Shown one piece after another: positions 63,967 to 64,000 of a DNA stretch of 64,000 nucleotides. The DNA is from Stigmatella aurantiaca (GTDB lineage Bacteria; Myxococcota; Myxococcia; Myxococcales; Myxococcaceae), in the NCBI RefSeq assembly GCF_900109545.1, contig NZ_FOAP01000004.1, positions 1-64,000 on the forward strand. The letters run 5' to 3'. The stretch's first letter is position 1. Each line of letters starts with the position of its first letter. The notes below the pieces were generated by a model. That model made no database searches, was not told where the DNA came from, and worked only from the letters and a program-made list of their open reading frames with translations. A program made the position numbers and the translations under genes.

Positions 63967-63985
63967 GGGGAGCCTCGCGCTCCCC
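63967..63985 (+). terminator. hairpin terminator after the cytochrome gene
   Basis: GGGGAGC pairs with GCTCCCC (7-bp stem, 5-nt loop CTCGC), 6 nt after the stop. No U-run follows (C-rich), so efficiency is uncertain. Confidence 0.5.
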
Positions 63986-64000
63986 ACCGCCCCCCCGCTT

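Overview
This is a high-GC window with long, densely packed genes, and it reads as a myxobacterial chromosome (Cystobacterineae-like: Stigmatella, Cystobacter, Myxococcus). The sequence-level grounds are many lipoproteins with poorly conserved functions, a MYXO-CTERM sorting tail (GCSTAGG, hydrophobic stretch, RRR) on a glycoside hydrolase, a PilZ protein, two Ser/Thr kinases (one broken), and an FbfB-like galactose oxidase homologue. The assignment is inferred from gene content; no marker gene such as rRNA is present. No tRNA, rRNA, CRISPR array or PKS/NRPS cluster was seen.

Region 1 (1-6.33 kb) is a phage- or element-derived block on the minus strand. An AT-richer coiled-coil membrane protein gene is followed by a tightly overlapping cassette (membrane protein, zinc-finger coiled coil, ASCH protein, small HTH protein, DNA adenine methylase, HTH/Cys-rich protein, hypothetical, PD-(D/E)XK nuclease). 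Its right edge cuts a Ser/Thr kinase gene just after the HRD catalytic motif, so the element appears to have entered that gene. Region 2 (6.8-18.4 kb) is accessory: a GNAT remnant, a DUF1992 protein, a P-loop kinase-like protein, a GH88-type hydrolase divergent from a five-repeat FYDR/WRRxWD protein, a Bor-like lipoprotein overlapping an FAD oxidase gene, a membrane-bound methyltransferase, and a three-gene set (YWTD-propeller lipoprotein, 3-TM protein, pesticin-like lysozyme). It ends in a scar of an IS4-type transposase fragment joined to a DUF1214 fragment.

Region 3 (18.4-28.8 kb, minus) holds an S9 prolyl oligopeptidase, a PBP4-type D,D-carboxypeptidase, an unknown zinc-ribbon protein, and a signalling run: a cytoplasmic PhnD-domain histidine kinase, a membrane histidine kinase, an OmpR-type regulator and TonB. 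Region 4 (29-42 kb) is mostly housekeeping: U32 protease family, prephenate-dehydrogenase-like and beta-hydroxyacid dehydrogenases, a PfkB sugar kinase divergent from a three-gene sugar ABC transporter (FrcBCA-like layout), endonuclease III, an internally duplicated lipoprotein, an AbfB-domain lipoprotein, a metallophosphoesterase, and a galactose-oxidase-like protein that seems to have lost most of its propeller. Region 5 (42-50.2 kb) holds PEP carboxylase, an SGNH lipoprotein, a Cys-rich lipoprotein, PilZ, GNAT, and the E1 alpha/beta subunits of a 2-oxoacid dehydrogenase.

Region 6 (50.6-62.6 kb, plus) is the most interesting part. Six co-oriented genes, four of the five junctions overlapping or only 13 nt apart, encode a membrane SpoIIE/PP2C phosphatase, a large TPR protein, an exported PhnD-like binding protein, a TonB-dependent receptor with a proline-rich neck and an internal CxxCH motif, an RsbW-like ATPase, and a 1081-residue protein joining two STAS-like domains, two zinc ribbons, a Ser/Thr kinase and a membrane anchor. 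Phosphatase, ATPase and STAS substrate are the three parts of a partner switch. Here they sit with an outer-membrane receptor and a periplasmic binding protein, which suggests an uncharacterised envelope-to-cytoplasm signalling system. A perfect 20-bp palindrome lies upstream, in the divergent region shared with the E1 genes. A triheme cytochrome c closes the window.
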